From the NCBI GenBank assembly GCA_009667805.1, contig CM019065.1, positions 21,541,822-21,605,821 on the forward strand: DNA of 64,000 nucleotides, in the 5' to 3' direction. Position numbers and translations under genes: made by a program. A model generated the notes under the pieces. The model had not been told where the DNA came from. It did no database searches and saw nothing but the letters and a program-made list of their open reading frames with translations. The stretch comes from Leptobrachium leishanense (lineage: Eukaryota; Chordata; Amphibia; Anura; Megophryidae). Each line of letters starts with the position of its first letter. Within the stretch, counting starts at the first letter, position 1. Of the stretch, positions 1 to 12,281 are shown piece by piece.

Positions 1-327
1 TCTTTTGTTCCAGTCTTTTAACCCTGCCAATTATAGGATTTGTGCTGTACCTTTGTAGATCTGATGAAACAAAGAAACCAGCAATGACAACATAATTATA
101 GCTACTGCTGGACCTTTTCCTCACAGTATATTGTGTTGATAGCTGCCTGAAGTTGTTCATTCTGCTGTATTTTATGTACATTTCCTGTCTTTTATACTGA
201 CATTCCTCTCAAATGTCCTCATTTATGCTAAATTACAAATGTGAATAAAAAAAAAGAATTTAATTTATAAAAAGTTCAGGCAAGTAATTGTTAGTGTCAG
301 GATAACAGCACGTGATTGGCCATTGGC
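1..327. other. Left flank of duplicated unit A
   Basis: This AT-rich non-coding stretch aligns by eye with 34027-34366. Shared blocks include the ccaatta-tggatttgtg region, the gctggaccttttc-tcacagtat region, ttcattctgctgtat, and the closing gtgattgg-cattg motif. Both copies are followed by the same 45-bp satellite. It therefore marks the distal (downstream-of-gene) end of a segmental duplication that also contains the V2R genes. I see no gene in it. Confidence 0.75.
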
Positions 328-343
328 AGAATGAAGTTGAATT

Positions 344-1713
344 AACATGGAATGATCAGTAACAGAATGATAAGTAATATAATGAATTAACCTGGAATGA
401 TAAGTAAGAGAATGATAAGTAATATAATGAATTAACATGGAATGATCAGAAACAGAATGATAAGTAATATAACGAATTAACATGGAATGATCAGTAACAG
501 AATAAGTAATATAATGAATTAACATGGAATGATCAGTAACAGAATGATAAGTAATATAATGAATTAACATGAAATGATCAGTAACAGAATGATAAGTAAT
601 ATAATGAATTAACATGGAATGATCAGTAACAGAATGATAAGTAATATAATGAATTAACATGGAATGATCAGTAACAGAATGATAAGTAATATAATGAATT
701 AACATGGAATGATCAGTAACAGAATGATAAGTAATATAATGAATTAACATGGAATGATCAGTAACAGAATGATAAGTAATATAATGAATTAACATGGAAT
801 GATCAGAAACAGAATGATAAGTAATATAATGAATTAACATGGAATGATCAGTAACAGAATGATAAGTAATATAATGAATTAACATGGAATGATCAGTAAC
901 AGAATGATAAGTAATATAATAAATTAACATGGAATGATCAGAAACAGAATGATAAGTAATATAATGAATTAACACGGAATGATCAGTAACAGAATAATAA
1001 GTAATATAATGAATTAACATGGAATGATCAGTAACAGAATGATAAGTAATATAATGAATTAACATGGAATGATCAGTAACAGAATGATAAGTGATATAAA
1101 GAATTAACACGGAATGATCAGAAACAGAATGATAAGTAATATAAAGAATTAACACGGAATGATCAGTAACAGAATAATAAGTAATATAATGAATTAACAC
1201 GGAATGATCAGTAACAAAATGATAAGTAATAAAAAGAATTAACATGGAATGATCTGTAACAGAATGATAAGTAATATAAAGAATTAACACGGAATGATCA
1301 GTAACAGAATAATAAGTAATATAATGAATTAACACGGAATGATCAGTAACAGAATAATAAGTAATATAATGAATTAACATGGAATGATCAGTAACAAAAT
1401 GATAAGTAATATAATGAATTAACATGGAATGATCAGTAACAGAATGATAAGTAATATAATGAATTAACATGGAATGATCAGTAACAGAATGATAAGTAAT
1501 ATAAAAAATTAACATGGAATAATCAGTAACAGAATGATAAGTAATATAATGAATTAACATGGAATGATCAGTAACAAAATGATAAGTAATAAAAAGAATT
1601 AACATGGATTGATCAGTAACAGAATGATAAGTAATATAATGAATTAACCTGGAATGATCAGTAACAGAATGATAAATATTATAATGAATTAACATGGAAT
1701 GATCAGTAACAGA
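344..1713. repeat. 45-bp satellite array, block A1
   Basis: About 30 head-to-tail copies of a 45-bp AT-rich unit, which begins aacatggaatgatcagtaac, continues agaatgataa and ends gtaatataatgaatt. Subvariants cluster: aacacgg units with agaataataag fall mainly between 960 and 1345. Because 45 is divisible by three and one minus-strand frame lacks stops, the array reads as a 15-residue repeat (MLIHYITYHSVTDHS). No signal peptide, splice structure or non-repeat domain supports it as a protein. The array continues at 5421 after a hAT insertion. Confidence 0.95.
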
Positions 1714-4700
1714 TAGGGATGTGCACCGATTTTTTTTTCGGTTCGATTCGGTTCGATTTTTCAAATTTTTAAACTTTTCGATTCGGCTTGTTTCGACCGA
1801 TTTCTGTTTCGATTCGGTTCGGCTCGACATCGTTTTTCGGGTACATTTTTTTTTCGGAATATCGACCATTTTTCGTATTTTCGTGTCACTTTGCTCGGTT
1901 TTTGTATCGGCTTTTCGTGATTTCGGAAATTTTCGTTTTTTTCGGAACATCTGTTCTCCTCGTTTCAAAGCTGTCTAAATCTATTGCCCCAGCAGTCCAG
2001 CACATGGATTTGCCCCAGCACATGGATCTGCCCCAGCTCACACATGGATTTGCCCCAGCTCATGGATTTGCCCCAGCACATTGATTTGCCCCAGCACATT
2101 GATTTGCCCCAGCACATGGATTTGCCCCAGCACATGGATATGCCCCAGCTCATGGATTTGCCCCAGCACATGGATTTGCCCCAGCACATGGATTTGCCCC
2201 AGCTCATAGGATATTGCCCCAGCTCACACATGGATTTGCCCCAGCACATGGATTTGCCACAGCTCATGGATTTGCCCCAGCACATGGATTTGCCCCAGCA
2301 CATGGATTTGCCCCAGCACATGGATATGCCCCAGCTCATGGATTTGCCCCAGCACATGGATTTGCCCCAGCACATGGATTTGCCCCAGCTCATGGATTTG
2401 CCCCAGCACATTGATTTGCCCCAGCACATGGATTTGCCCCAGCACATGGATATGCCCCAGCTCATGGATTTGCCCCAGCACATGGATTTGACCCAGCACA
2501 TGGATTTGCCCCAGCACATGGATATGCCCCAGTTCATGGATTTGCCCCAGCACATGGATTTGCCCCAGCACATGGATTTGCCCCAGCTCATAGGATATTG
2601 CCCCAGCTCACACATGGATTTGCCCCAGCTCATGGATTTGCCCCAGCACATTGATTTGCCCCAGCACATGGATTTGCCCCAGCACATGGATATGCCCCAG
2701 CTCATGGATTTGCCCCAGCACATGGATTTGCCCCAGCACATGGATTTGCCCCAGCTCATGGATTTGCCCCAGCTCATAGGATATTGCCCCAGCTCACACA
2801 TGGATTTGCCCCAGCTCATGGATTTGCCCCAGCACATTGATTTGCCTCAGCTCATGGATTTGCCCCAGCACATTGATTTGCCCCAGCACATGGATTTGCC
2901 CCAGCACATGGATATGCCCCAGCTCATGGATTTGCCCCAGCACATGGATTTGCCCCAGCACTTGGATTTGCCCCAGCTCATAGGATATTGCCCCAGCTCA
3001 CACATGGATTTGCCCCAGCTCATGGATTTGCCCCAGCACATTGATTTGCCCCAGCTCATGGATTTGCCCCAGCACATGGATTTGCCCCAGCACTTGGATT
3101 TGCCCCAGCTCATAGGATATTGCCCCAGCTCACGCATGGATTTGCCCCAGCTCATGGATTTGCCCCAGCACATTGATTTGCCCCAGCACATGGATTTGCC
3201 CCAGCACATGGATATGCCCCAGCTCATGGATTTGCCCCAGCACATGGATTTGCCCCAGCACTTGGATTTGCCCCAGCTCATAGGATATTGCCCCAGCTCA
3301 CACATGGATTTGCCCCAGCACATGGATTTGCCGCAGCACATGGATTTGCCCCAGCTCATAGGATATTGCCCCAGCTCACACATGGATTTGCCCCAGCTCA
3401 TGGATTTGCCCCAGCACATTGATTTGCCCAAGCTCATAGATATGCCCCAGCTCATGGATTTGCCCCAGCACATGGATTTGCCCCAGCACTTGGATTTGCC
3501 CCAGCTCATAGGATATTGCCCCAGCTCACACATGGATTTGCCCCAGCACATGGATTTTCCCCAGCTCATGGATTTGCCCCAGCACATTGATTTGCCCCAG
3601 CTCATGGATTTGCCCCAGCACATTGATTTGCCCCAGCACATGGATGCCCCAGCTCATGGATTTGCCCCAGCACATTGATTTGCCCCAGCACATGGATTTG
3701 CCCCAGCACATGGATATGCCCCAGCTCATGGATTTGCCCCAGCACATGGATGCCCCAGCACTTGGATTTGCCCCAGCTCATGGATTTGCCCCAGCACATT
3801 GATTTGCCCCAGCACATGGATTTGCCCCAGCACATGGATATGCCCCAGCTCATGGATTTGCCCAGCACATGGATTTGCCCCAGCACTTGGATTTGCCCCA
3901 GCTCATAGGATATTGCCCCAGCTCACACATGGATTTGCCCCAGCTCATGGATTTGCCCCAGCACATGGATTTTCCCCAGCTCATGGATTTGCCCCAGCAC
4001 ATTGATTTGCCCCAGCTCATGGATTTGCCCAGCACATTGATTTGCCCCAGCACATGGATGCCCCAGCTCATGGATTTGCCCAGCACATTGATTTGCCCCA
4101 GCACATGGATTTGCCCCAGCACATGGATATGCCCCAGCTCATGGATTTGCCCCAGCACATGGATTTGCCCCAGCACTTGGATTTGCCCCAGCTCATAGGA
4201 TATTGCCCCAGCTCACACATAGATTTGCCCCAGCACATGGATTTGCCGCAGCACATGGATTTGCCCCAGCTCATAGGATATTGCCCCAGCTCACACATGG
4301 ATTTGCCCCAGCTCATGGATTTGCCCCAGCACATGGATTTGCCCCAGCACATGGATATGCCCCAGCTCATGGATTTGCCCCAGCACATGGATTTGCCCCA
4401 GCACTTGGATTTGCCCCAGCTCATAGGATATTGCCCCAGCTCACACATGGATTTGCCCCAGCTCATGGATTTGCCCCAGCACATGATTTGCCCCAGCACA
4501 TGGATTTGCCCCAGCACTTGGATTTGCCCCAGCTCATAGGATATTGCCCCAGCTCACACATGGATTTGCCCCAGCTCATGGATTTGCCCCAGCACATTGA
4601 TTTGCCCCAGCACATGGATTTGCCCCAGCACATGGATATGCCCCAGCTCATGGATTTGCCCCAGCACATGGATTTGCCCCAGCACTTGGATTTGCCCCAG

Positions 4701-5420
4701 CTCATAGGATATTGCCCCAGCTCACACATGGATTTGCCCCAGCACATGGATTTGCCGCAGCACATGGATTTGCCCCAGCTCATAGGATATTGCCCCAGCT
4801 CACACATGGATTTGCCCCAGCTCATGGATTTGCCCCAGCACATTGATTTGCCCAAGCTCATGGATATGCCCCAGCTCATGGATTTGCCCCAGCACATGGA
4901 TTTGCCCCAGCACTTGGATTTGCCCCAGCTCATAGGATATTGCCCCAGCTCACACATGGATTTGCCCCAGCACATGGATTTTCCCCAGCTCATGGATTTG
5001 CCCCAGCACATTGATTTGCCCCAGCTCATGGATTTGCCCCAGCACATTGATTTGCCCCAGCACATGGATGCCCCAGCTCATGGATTTGCCCCAGCACATT
5101 GATTTGCCCCAGCACATTTACAAATACAAAATTTACAGAATCAGCGATATAACCGATAATAGTTAAATATACGATGTTCAGAATTACTGAAATGGAACCG
5201 AAATCCCGAATGGAACCGAAATCATGAATAGAGGGAAAATAAATTTCGATTTGACACATTTCAAGTCCATTCGAAAATTCCGAAAAATTTTCGATTCGGC
5301 TCGGAAAACTTTTCGGATCTGCCGTTTTCGGATCTAAAAATTTCGGAAATTCGGCCGCATCCGAAGACACGAATCGGGAAATTTCGTGAAAATTCCGAAA
5401 TTCCGAAACGCACATCCCTA
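1714..5420. mobile_element. Non-autonomous hAT-like element 1, inserted in the satellite
   Basis: The ends are inverted: TAGGGATGTGC at 1714 and its complement gcacatcccta ending at 5420. The satellite bases on either side, gtaacaga (1706-1713) and gtaacaaa (5421-5428), match at 7 of 8 positions, an 8-bp target duplication as expected for hAT elements. About 270 bp of T-rich left arm and 300 bp of right arm (many ttcgg/ccgaa words) flank a 3.1 kb minisatellite. No transposase reading frame was seen, so the element must be mobilised in trans. Related termini occur at 46640-50354 and 62313-63867. Confidence 0.8.
1984..5115. repeat. 18-bp minisatellite with higher-order structure inside hAT element 1
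   Basis: Roughly 170 copies of an 18-bp unit, cacatggatttgccccag, with variants (ctcatgg, cacatt, cacttgg, ggatatg). A longer spacer unit containing ctcataggatattgcccc recurs every few hundred bases and defines a higher-order repeat. The blocks at 3300-3660 and 4730-5090 are almost identical to each other. Single-base losses (for example near 3650, 3860 and 4030) shift the frame. Long open frames on both strands (an HMDLPQ repeat on plus, a CWGKSM repeat on minus) follow from the 18-bp period and are not taken as genes. Confidence 0.95.
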
Positions 5421-6105
5421 GTAACAAAATGATAAGTAATATAATGAATTAACATGGAATGATCAGTAACAGAATGATAAGTAATATAATGAATTGACAT
5501 GGAATGAGCAGTAACAGAATGATAAGTAATATAATGAATTAACATGGAATGATCAGTAACAGAATGATAAGTAATATAATGAATTAACACGGAATGATCA
5601 GTAACAGAATGATAAGTAATATAATGAATTAACATGGAATGATCAGTAACAGAATGATAAGTAATATAATGAATTAACACGGAATGATCAGTAACAGAAA
5701 GATAAGTAATATAATGAATTAACATGGAATGATCAGTAACAGAATGATAAGTAATATAATGAATTAACAAGAAATGATCAGTAACAGAATGATAAGTAAT
5801 ATAATGAATTAACATGGAATGATCAGAAACAGAATGATAAGTAATATAATGTGAATTAACATGGAATGATCAGTAACAGAATGATAAGTATTAATGAATT
5901 AACATGGAATGATGAATAACAGAATGATAAGTAATATAATGAATTAACATGGAATGATCAGTAACAGAATGATAAGTAATATAATGAATAACATGGAATA
6001 ATCAGTAACAGGATGATAGTAATATAATATTAACATGGAAAGATCAGTAACGAGAATGATAGTATATAATGAATTAACATGGAATGATCAGTAACAGAAT
6101 GATAA
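5421..6105. repeat. 45-bp satellite array, block A2
   Basis: About 15 copies of the same 45-bp unit as 344-1713, resuming exactly after the hAT target duplication. Units up to about 5840 are regular. From 5850 to 6105, next to the L2 insertion, they carry many one- to three-base indels (for example near 5892, 5990, 6020 and 6060). Confidence 0.93.
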
Positions 6106-6412
6106 TAATTATAAAGATGATATTTTATTATTATTATTATTATTATTTATTTATAAAGCGCCAGCATATTCCGCAGCGCTGTACAATAAGCACAGTACAG
6201 ACAGGGTTACAATACATTGAACAACATTTGACAAACAGTACAGGAGGAGATGAGGGCCCTATTCCCGTAGGAACTCACAATCTAGGAGGGTTGGGGTTGG
6301 AAACAGGAGGAGAGGACTGTAAGGTGAGAGTGATTGATGGTTGCGTCAGTGAGTTGGGTGGTAGGCTTCCCTAAATAGGAATGTTTTAAGGGAGCGTTTG
6401 AAGGAAGAGAAG

Positions 6413-9125
6413 TTAGGGGAAAGTCTGACAGCACGAGGGAGAGCGTTCCAGAGAGTGGGGGGCGCGTGAGAAATCCTGCAGTCTATCATGGGAAGAGGTG
6501 ATGCGGGGAGAAGCTAGGCGCAGGTCACTGTTTGACCTTAGGGAGCGGGCTGGGGTGTATTTGGTGATTAGTGAGGACAGGTAGTGGGGCGCTGAGTTAG
6601 TGAGGGTTTTGTAGGTAAGGATAAGGATTTTGAACTTAATTCTGCAGTGGATGGGGAGCCAGTGAAGGGACTCGCAGAGGGGAGCGGCAGAGACAGAGCG
6701 GCGGGTGAGGTGAATTAGCCTGGCGGAGGCGTTCAGGATGGATTGTAGGGGGGAGAGGTGGGACAGAGGGAGGCCAGATAAGAGATTATTGCAATAATCG
6801 AGTCGGGAGATTACCAGGGCGTGTATGAGTTGTTTTGTGGTGACTGCGGTAAGAAATGGCCGAATTCTGGAAATATTACGCAGTTGGTATCGGCAGGAGG
6901 AGGAAAGAGACTTGATGTGGGGGATGAAGGAAAGAGCAGAGTCCAGTGTAACTCCAAGACAGCGAACTTGGTTTGATGGGGAGATGGTGATACCCTCCAC
7001 CGTGATAGAGAAGTCAGGAGGTGGGGAGGCATTAGAGGGAGGAATAAGTAGGAGCTCAGTCTTTGACATGTTGATCTTTAGGTGGTGGGAGGCCATCCAG
7101 GAGGAGATGCCAGATAAACAGTCACTGACTTTTGAAAGGACAGGGGGAGAGAGATCAGGGGTAGAGAGGTAGATCTGAGTGTCATCAGCGTAGAGGTGGT
7201 AATTAAAGCCAAAGCTGTTGATGATTTTGCCCAGGGAGGAGGTGTAGATGGAAAAGAGCAGAGGACCAAGGACAGAGCCTTGAGGTACACCAACAGATAG
7301 AGGCAATGAGGAGGAGGAGTTACCAGCAAAGGACACACAGAAGGACCTGTTGGATAAATAGGAGTCAACCCAAGCAAGTGCAGTGTCACCGAGACCAGAG
7401 AGAGTTGAGGGTCTGTAGAAGGAGGGGGTGGTCAACAGTGTCAAAAGCAGCCGAGAGGTCAAGCAGGATGAGAATAGAATAGTGGCCGTGTTTTTTAGCA
7501 GTTAGGAGGTCGTTGGTGACTTTGGTGAGGGCAGTTTCAGTTGAGTGTAGGGGACGGAAGCCAGATTGCAGGGGGTCAAGTAGGGAATTGGAGGACAGGA
7601 AGAGGGAGAGGCGGTTGAAGACTAGTTTTTCTAAGAGCTTTGATGTGAAGGGAAGCAGGGATACAGGGCGGTAGTTGGATGGAGAGTTGGTGTCTAGGGA
7701 TGGTTTCTTTAGTAAAGGGGTAACTAGTGCGTGTTTGAAGGCGGATGGAAAGGAGCCAGTGGAGAGAGATAGGTTGAAGATGTGTGTGAGAGCAGGGGTG
7801 AGGGAGGAGGAGAGGGGAGGAATTAGATGTGAGGGAATGGGGTCAAGCGGGCACGTGGTGAGATGTGAGGAGGACAATAAGGAATTGACTTCCTCCTCAG
7901 TGGTTGGGAGGAAGCGGCAGAGGGTGGCAGAGTGGACCTGTGGGAGTGGAGGTGGCAGATAACTATCTTGTGTTGGGATGTTGCTTCTGATAGTTAGAGT
8001 TTTACTGAGGAAGTAGTCTGCCAGGTCTTGAGCGCTGAAGGCAGCTGAGGGGGGGGTGCAGGTGGTGGAGGAGGGTGTTGAAGGTGGACCAGAGCCGTTT
8101 AGGGTTGGAGGACAGCGTAGATATAAGAGATGAGAAGAAGGATTGTTTGGCCAAGTGGAGGGCAGAGGTGTATGACCGGAGAATAAACTTGAAGTGAACA
8201 AAATCAGCTTCAGAGCGGGATTTCCTCCAGGCACGCTCTGCAGTGCGGAGCATCTTTGCAGGTAGCGAGTTTGGAGGGTGTGCCAGGGCTGAAGCTGGCG
8301 GCGTGGGGCCTTGCAGAGTCGAAGAGGAGCAAGAGTGTCAAGAGCAGAGATAAGCGTAGTGTTGTAGTGATTAGTGGCAGCATCAGGGCAGGTGAAGGAT
8401 GAGGTGTGAGGGAGGTGGTGAAGTAGGTTGGAGAATTGATGGGGGTCCACAGCATGTAGATTTCTGCGAGTGTGTGTGCGGGGTGGGGGAGCAGGGTGTT
8501 TAGGAAGTCCAGATAGGTTGAAAGAGAGAAGGTGGTGGTCAGAGATGGGGAAAGGGCGACATTTGAACTCCGAAATGGAGCAGAGGTTGGAAAAGACCAG
8601 GTCAATAACGTGACCATCGCGGTGGGTAGGGAGGAGGGAGGATTGTGTGAGTCCAAGGGAGGACGTGAGTGAAAGAAGTTTGGAGGCAGCAGGAGCGGAA
8701 GGATCGTCAATGGGAATGTTGAAGTCCCCGAGAATTAGGCATGGAAGATTAGAAGACAGGAAGTGAGAAAGCCAGGTAGCAAAGTGGTCAAAGAACTGGG
8801 AGGTTGGTCCCGGTGGGCGGTAGATGACTGCCACCCTGAGAGCCAGAGGAGAGAACAGGCGGATGCAGTGTGTCTCGAAGGAGGAGAAGGAGAGGGATGG
8901 GGGTGGAGGGAGATGCTGGTAGGTGCAGGTGGGAGAGAGCAGGAGCCCGACCCCGCCACCATTTCTCTCACCCGGTCTGGGGGTATGGCTCAAGTGTAGA
9001 CCGCCATGTGAGAGAGCAGCAACGGAGGCCGTGTCAGAGGGAGTTAGCCAGGTTTCAGTTAAAGCTAGGAGGTTGAAGGAGTTTGAAAGGAAGAGGTCAT
9101 GGACGGCTGTGAGTTTGTTGCACAC
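6413..9125 (-). pseudogene. L2 endonuclease-reverse transcriptase, frameshifted
   Basis: Translation on the minus strand gives an AP-like endonuclease, which would nick target DNA, with [21 protein letters not shown] and SDHHLL at about 9060-8520. The reverse transcriptase follows, with [36 protein letters not shown] and the catalytic YADD at about 7680-7170, then a C-terminal region with [14 protein letters not shown] and LHWLPI. The frame changes near 8245 and back near 8040; residues '[14 protein letters not shown]' fall in the alternative frame between these points. It changes again near 7395, between DHPLLLQTL and [14 protein letters not shown]. The product is therefore broken. The single-ORF EN-RT layout fits the L2/CR1 group; L2 is preferred from the RT motifs. 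Relics of the same family occur at 24130-25790 and 31485-33270. Confidence 0.88.
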
Positions 9126-9592
9126 AGAGCGAGCGTTCCAGAGTGCGCAGGAGAAAGAGGACAGGCGCTGAGGGATGATGGGAATGAGGTTGCTGGGCTT
9201 GCAGGGAGGTGATTTATGTGCGATGGAGATAGGATGAGAGGGGAGTATTGGATGTGTTGTGGGGCAGGGTTAGGGGATATGTCACCTGAATAGAGTAACA
9301 GCAGGAGAGTGAGAAAGAGAAGGTGGGAATGGGATTTGTGGGAGTGGGGGCAGCACGAGAGTTAGAGGGAGACCATGTTCTGAGGAAACAAAGGAGCTCA
9401 TGTGAGGCCATCATGTGGGATGAGAGAGGGGAGGGAGAGATGCAGATAGTGTAGGGGTCGGTGGTAGAGGGGCAGGAGTTCCATTTAAGGAGAAAGGTAG
9501 AAGTAAAGAGTAGAAGCGTGAGAGAAAGCATGATATAGACTTGCGTTTACCCAGAGTAAAATTGGGCCTTGCAGTTCCTTCCTCCAGTCCCG

Positions 9593-10397
9593 CAACTCCA
9601 GGAATCAACTCTAAGCGTCCACTTAAGACTGTCACTTGTGAATGTCACAAGAGCCTGGCTCAAATGAGCCTGGGATAGTTGTTATATAGGACAGACTGAT
9701 TGCAATCAGGCAGTTAAAAAGTCAACAGCTGAAGCTAGATGGGCTGTGTCAATAGGGCAGGAGATTCACATGCTAATTAGCAAAGCAAATGGTGGAGAAA
9801 ACAAAAATCAATAAAAAAACAGAAAAAAAAAACAGAAAAAACCCCCAAGGAAACGTTATAATGTGGGTGCCTGCGAATACTGGGTGATAATGCCTACCAG
9901 CAAAAGTATGCAGGGGTTCAGTTGAGCTGTGGGTGTCTGTGGATGATGGGTGATAATGCCTACCAGCAAAAGTATGCAGGGGTTCAGTTGAGCTGTGGGT
10001 GTCTGTGGATGATGGGTGATAATGCCTACCAGCAAAAGTATGCAGGGGTTCAGTTGAGCTGTGGGTGTCTGTGGATGATGGGTGATAATGCCTACCTGTG
10101 AAGAGAGGAGACACAGGAATTAGGGATCGTGATGGCGTAGGGGGATCTTGGATAAAAGTCCAGGAATCAACTCTAAGCGTCCACTTAAGACTGTCACTTG
10201 TGAATGTCACAAGACTGGCTCAAATGAGCCTGGGATAGTTGTTTATAGGACAGACTGATTGCAATCAGGCAGTTAAAAAGTCAACAGCTGAAGCTAGATG
10301 GGCTGTGTCAATAGGGCAGGAGATTCACATGCTAATTAGCAAAGCAAATGGTGGAGAAAACAAAAATCAATAAAAAAACAGAAAAAAAAAACAGAAA
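9593..10397 (-). repeat. Repeated 5' region of the L2 LINE (two ~240-bp monomers)
   Basis: A segment of about 240 bp starting aggaatcaactctaagcgtc occurs at 9597-9838 and again at 10160-10397 in the same orientation, with very few differences. Both copies end in an A-rich tract (acagaaaaaaaaaacagaaa). The copies are separated by a 66-bp minisatellite. Upstream tandem monomers of this kind act as promoters in some LINEs, such as mouse L1; that role here is inference from position only. Confidence 0.8.
9868..10096. repeat. 66-bp minisatellite in the L2 5' region
   Basis: Three and a half near-identical copies of a 66-bp unit that contains gtgggtgtctgtggatgatg, ggtgataatgcctaccagca and aaagtatgcaggggttcag. 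The leftmost copy, beginning about 9868, is the most diverged. Confidence 0.92.
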
Positions 10398-11495
10398 AAT
10401 TAACATGGAATGATCAGTAACAGAATGATAAGTAATATAATGAATTAACATGGAATGATCAGTACAGAATGATAAGTAATATAATGATTAACATGGAATG
10501 ATCAGTAACAGAATGATAAGTTATAATGAATTAACATGGAATGATCAGTAACAGAATGATAAGTAATATAATGAATTAACACGGAATGATCAGTAACAGA
10601 ATGATAAGTAATATAATGAATTAACATGGAGTGATCAGTAACAAAATGATAAGTAATATAATGAATTAACATGGAATGATCAGTAACAGAATGATAAGTA
10701 TATAATGAATTAACATGGAATGATCAGTAACAGAATGATAAGTAAATAATGAATTACATGGAATGATCAGTAACAGAATGATAAGTAATATATGAATTAA
10801 CATGGAATGATCAGTAACAGAATGATAAGTAATATAAGAATAACAAGGAATGATCAGTAAGAATGATAAGTAATATAATGAATTAACATGAATGATCAGT
10901 AACAGAATGATAAGTAATATAATGAATTAACACGGAATGATCACTGACAGAATGATAAGTAACATAATGAATTAACATGGAATGATCAGTAACAGAATGA
11001 TAAGTAATATAATGAATTAACATGGAATGATCAGTAACATAATGATAAGTAATATAATGAATTAACATGGAATGATCAGTAACAGAATGATAAGTAACAT
11101 AATGAATTAACATGGAATGATTAGTAACAGAATGATAAGTAATATAATGAATTATCATGAATGATCAGTAACAGAATGATAAGTAATATAATGAATTAAC
11201 ATGGAATGATTAGTAACAGAATGATAAGTAATATAATGAATTATCATGAATGATCAGTAACAGAATGATAAGTAATATAATGAATTAAAATGGAATGATC
11301 AGTAACAAAATGATAAGTAATATAATGAATTAACATGGAATGATCAGTAACAGAATGATAAGTAATATAATGAATTAACATGGAATGATCAGTAACGGAA
11401 TGATAAGTAACATAATGAATTAACCTGGAATGATCAGTAACAGAATGATAAGTAATATAATGAATTAACATGGAATGGTCAGTAACAGAATGAGA
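10398..11495. repeat. 45-bp satellite array, block A3 (degraded)
   Basis: About 24 copies of the 45-bp unit continue the array on the far side of the L2 insertion. Units from 10398 to about 10900 carry frequent small deletions (for example near 10463, 10523, 10700, 10745, 10790 and 10835), unlike the clean array at 34918-37903. Beyond 11150 single units are repeated with a shared atcatgaatg variant. Confidence 0.93.
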
Positions 11496-12281
11496 AGTAA
11501 TCAAACAGTAGCTGAATAATGTGAAAATTAATGAATGAACAGAATGAGTACACAGAGAATGTGCAAGATAGTGATTAAACATAACAGTGAGCTGTAATAG
11601 AATGTGATGCAAACATCAAGTTGACATAAAATGATCAGTAATAGAATGTTCAGTAATCAGCGAGTCGACATAAAATGATGGGTAACAGAAGTTTCAGTAA
11701 AGGAATGGTCGGTGACAGAATGAATAGACATGTAACCAAAATAAAAATAATCAATAGACAAGGAAAGATCAGACAGAGAATTATCAGACAGACGTTTGAG
11801 TATTATCAGGTGGTGACAGGATCGTGCACCTCTCAGATATTGTATCTTACTCGCTCTCTCCTCATTCACTGAGTGTAACCAAGCAGCAGCATTTCCCAAA
11901 GAAGCTGTTTATAAAGCGACGAACATGTTCAGCATTAAATCCTTATACGTAGAAAGAAGTGACGTGTTTTCCAGTGGGATATTCGTGTGAGTGGTCTTTG
12001 GAGAGACAGCATGTTATATCAATGGTTCCACAGGGGGTTCCAGGCTGTACCCTAAGGCTTGGCCATCCTGTGCCGTGATAGCTGTAACATGGGGAATTTA
12101 ACATCTCACTCCTGAGACTAAACACGTATCAGTGAATAATATGCAGATCTATGTCATTCCTGAATGTACAATCACCAGTTTATATCATCTACACAAAGCT
12201 TGAAAAATCCTCAATATTATCTCACCTATTGATTTTTAACTGATAATGTATTTTTTAATTAAAACCTAGTGCACATACTAT
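11496..12281. other. Right flank of duplicated unit A
   Basis: After some highly diverged satellite-like units (11496-11720), bases 11700-12190 align closely with 42915-43405. Shared blocks include gaatggtcggtgacagaatg, cagacagacgtttgagtatt, aggtggtgacaggatcgtgc, and the gatctatgtcat segment. The two copies part at tatatcat, where copy B has an insertion. A second, more diverged copy of 12150-12230 lies at 13516-13595. No coding sequence was recognised. Confidence 0.75.

Larger units (their letters stand above)
6106..10397 (-). mobile_element. Near full-length L2-clade LINE, inserted in the satellite
   Basis: On the minus strand the element runs from a repeated 5' region (10397 to about 9590) through an endonuclease-reverse transcriptase frame (about 9125 to 6413) to a 3' end with a TTA/TAA-repeat tail at 6115-6150. 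The last part, gcgctgcggaatatgctggc read on the minus strand, matches what I know of amphibian L2 3' ends. Both borders are 45-bp satellite, so the LINE interrupted a formerly continuous array. No clean target duplication could be identified. At least three frameshifts make it inactive. Confidence 0.88.

Noticed and set aside
265..1968. 567-codon minus-strand frame through the 45-bp satellite
   Set aside because: Explained by a 45-bp period without stops; it starts inside the hAT arm and shows no protein features.
1984..3678. 564-codon open frame on the plus strand (HMDLPQ repeats)
   Set aside because: Produced by the 18-bp minisatellite; the reverse strand is equally open, and single-base losses shift the frame further on.
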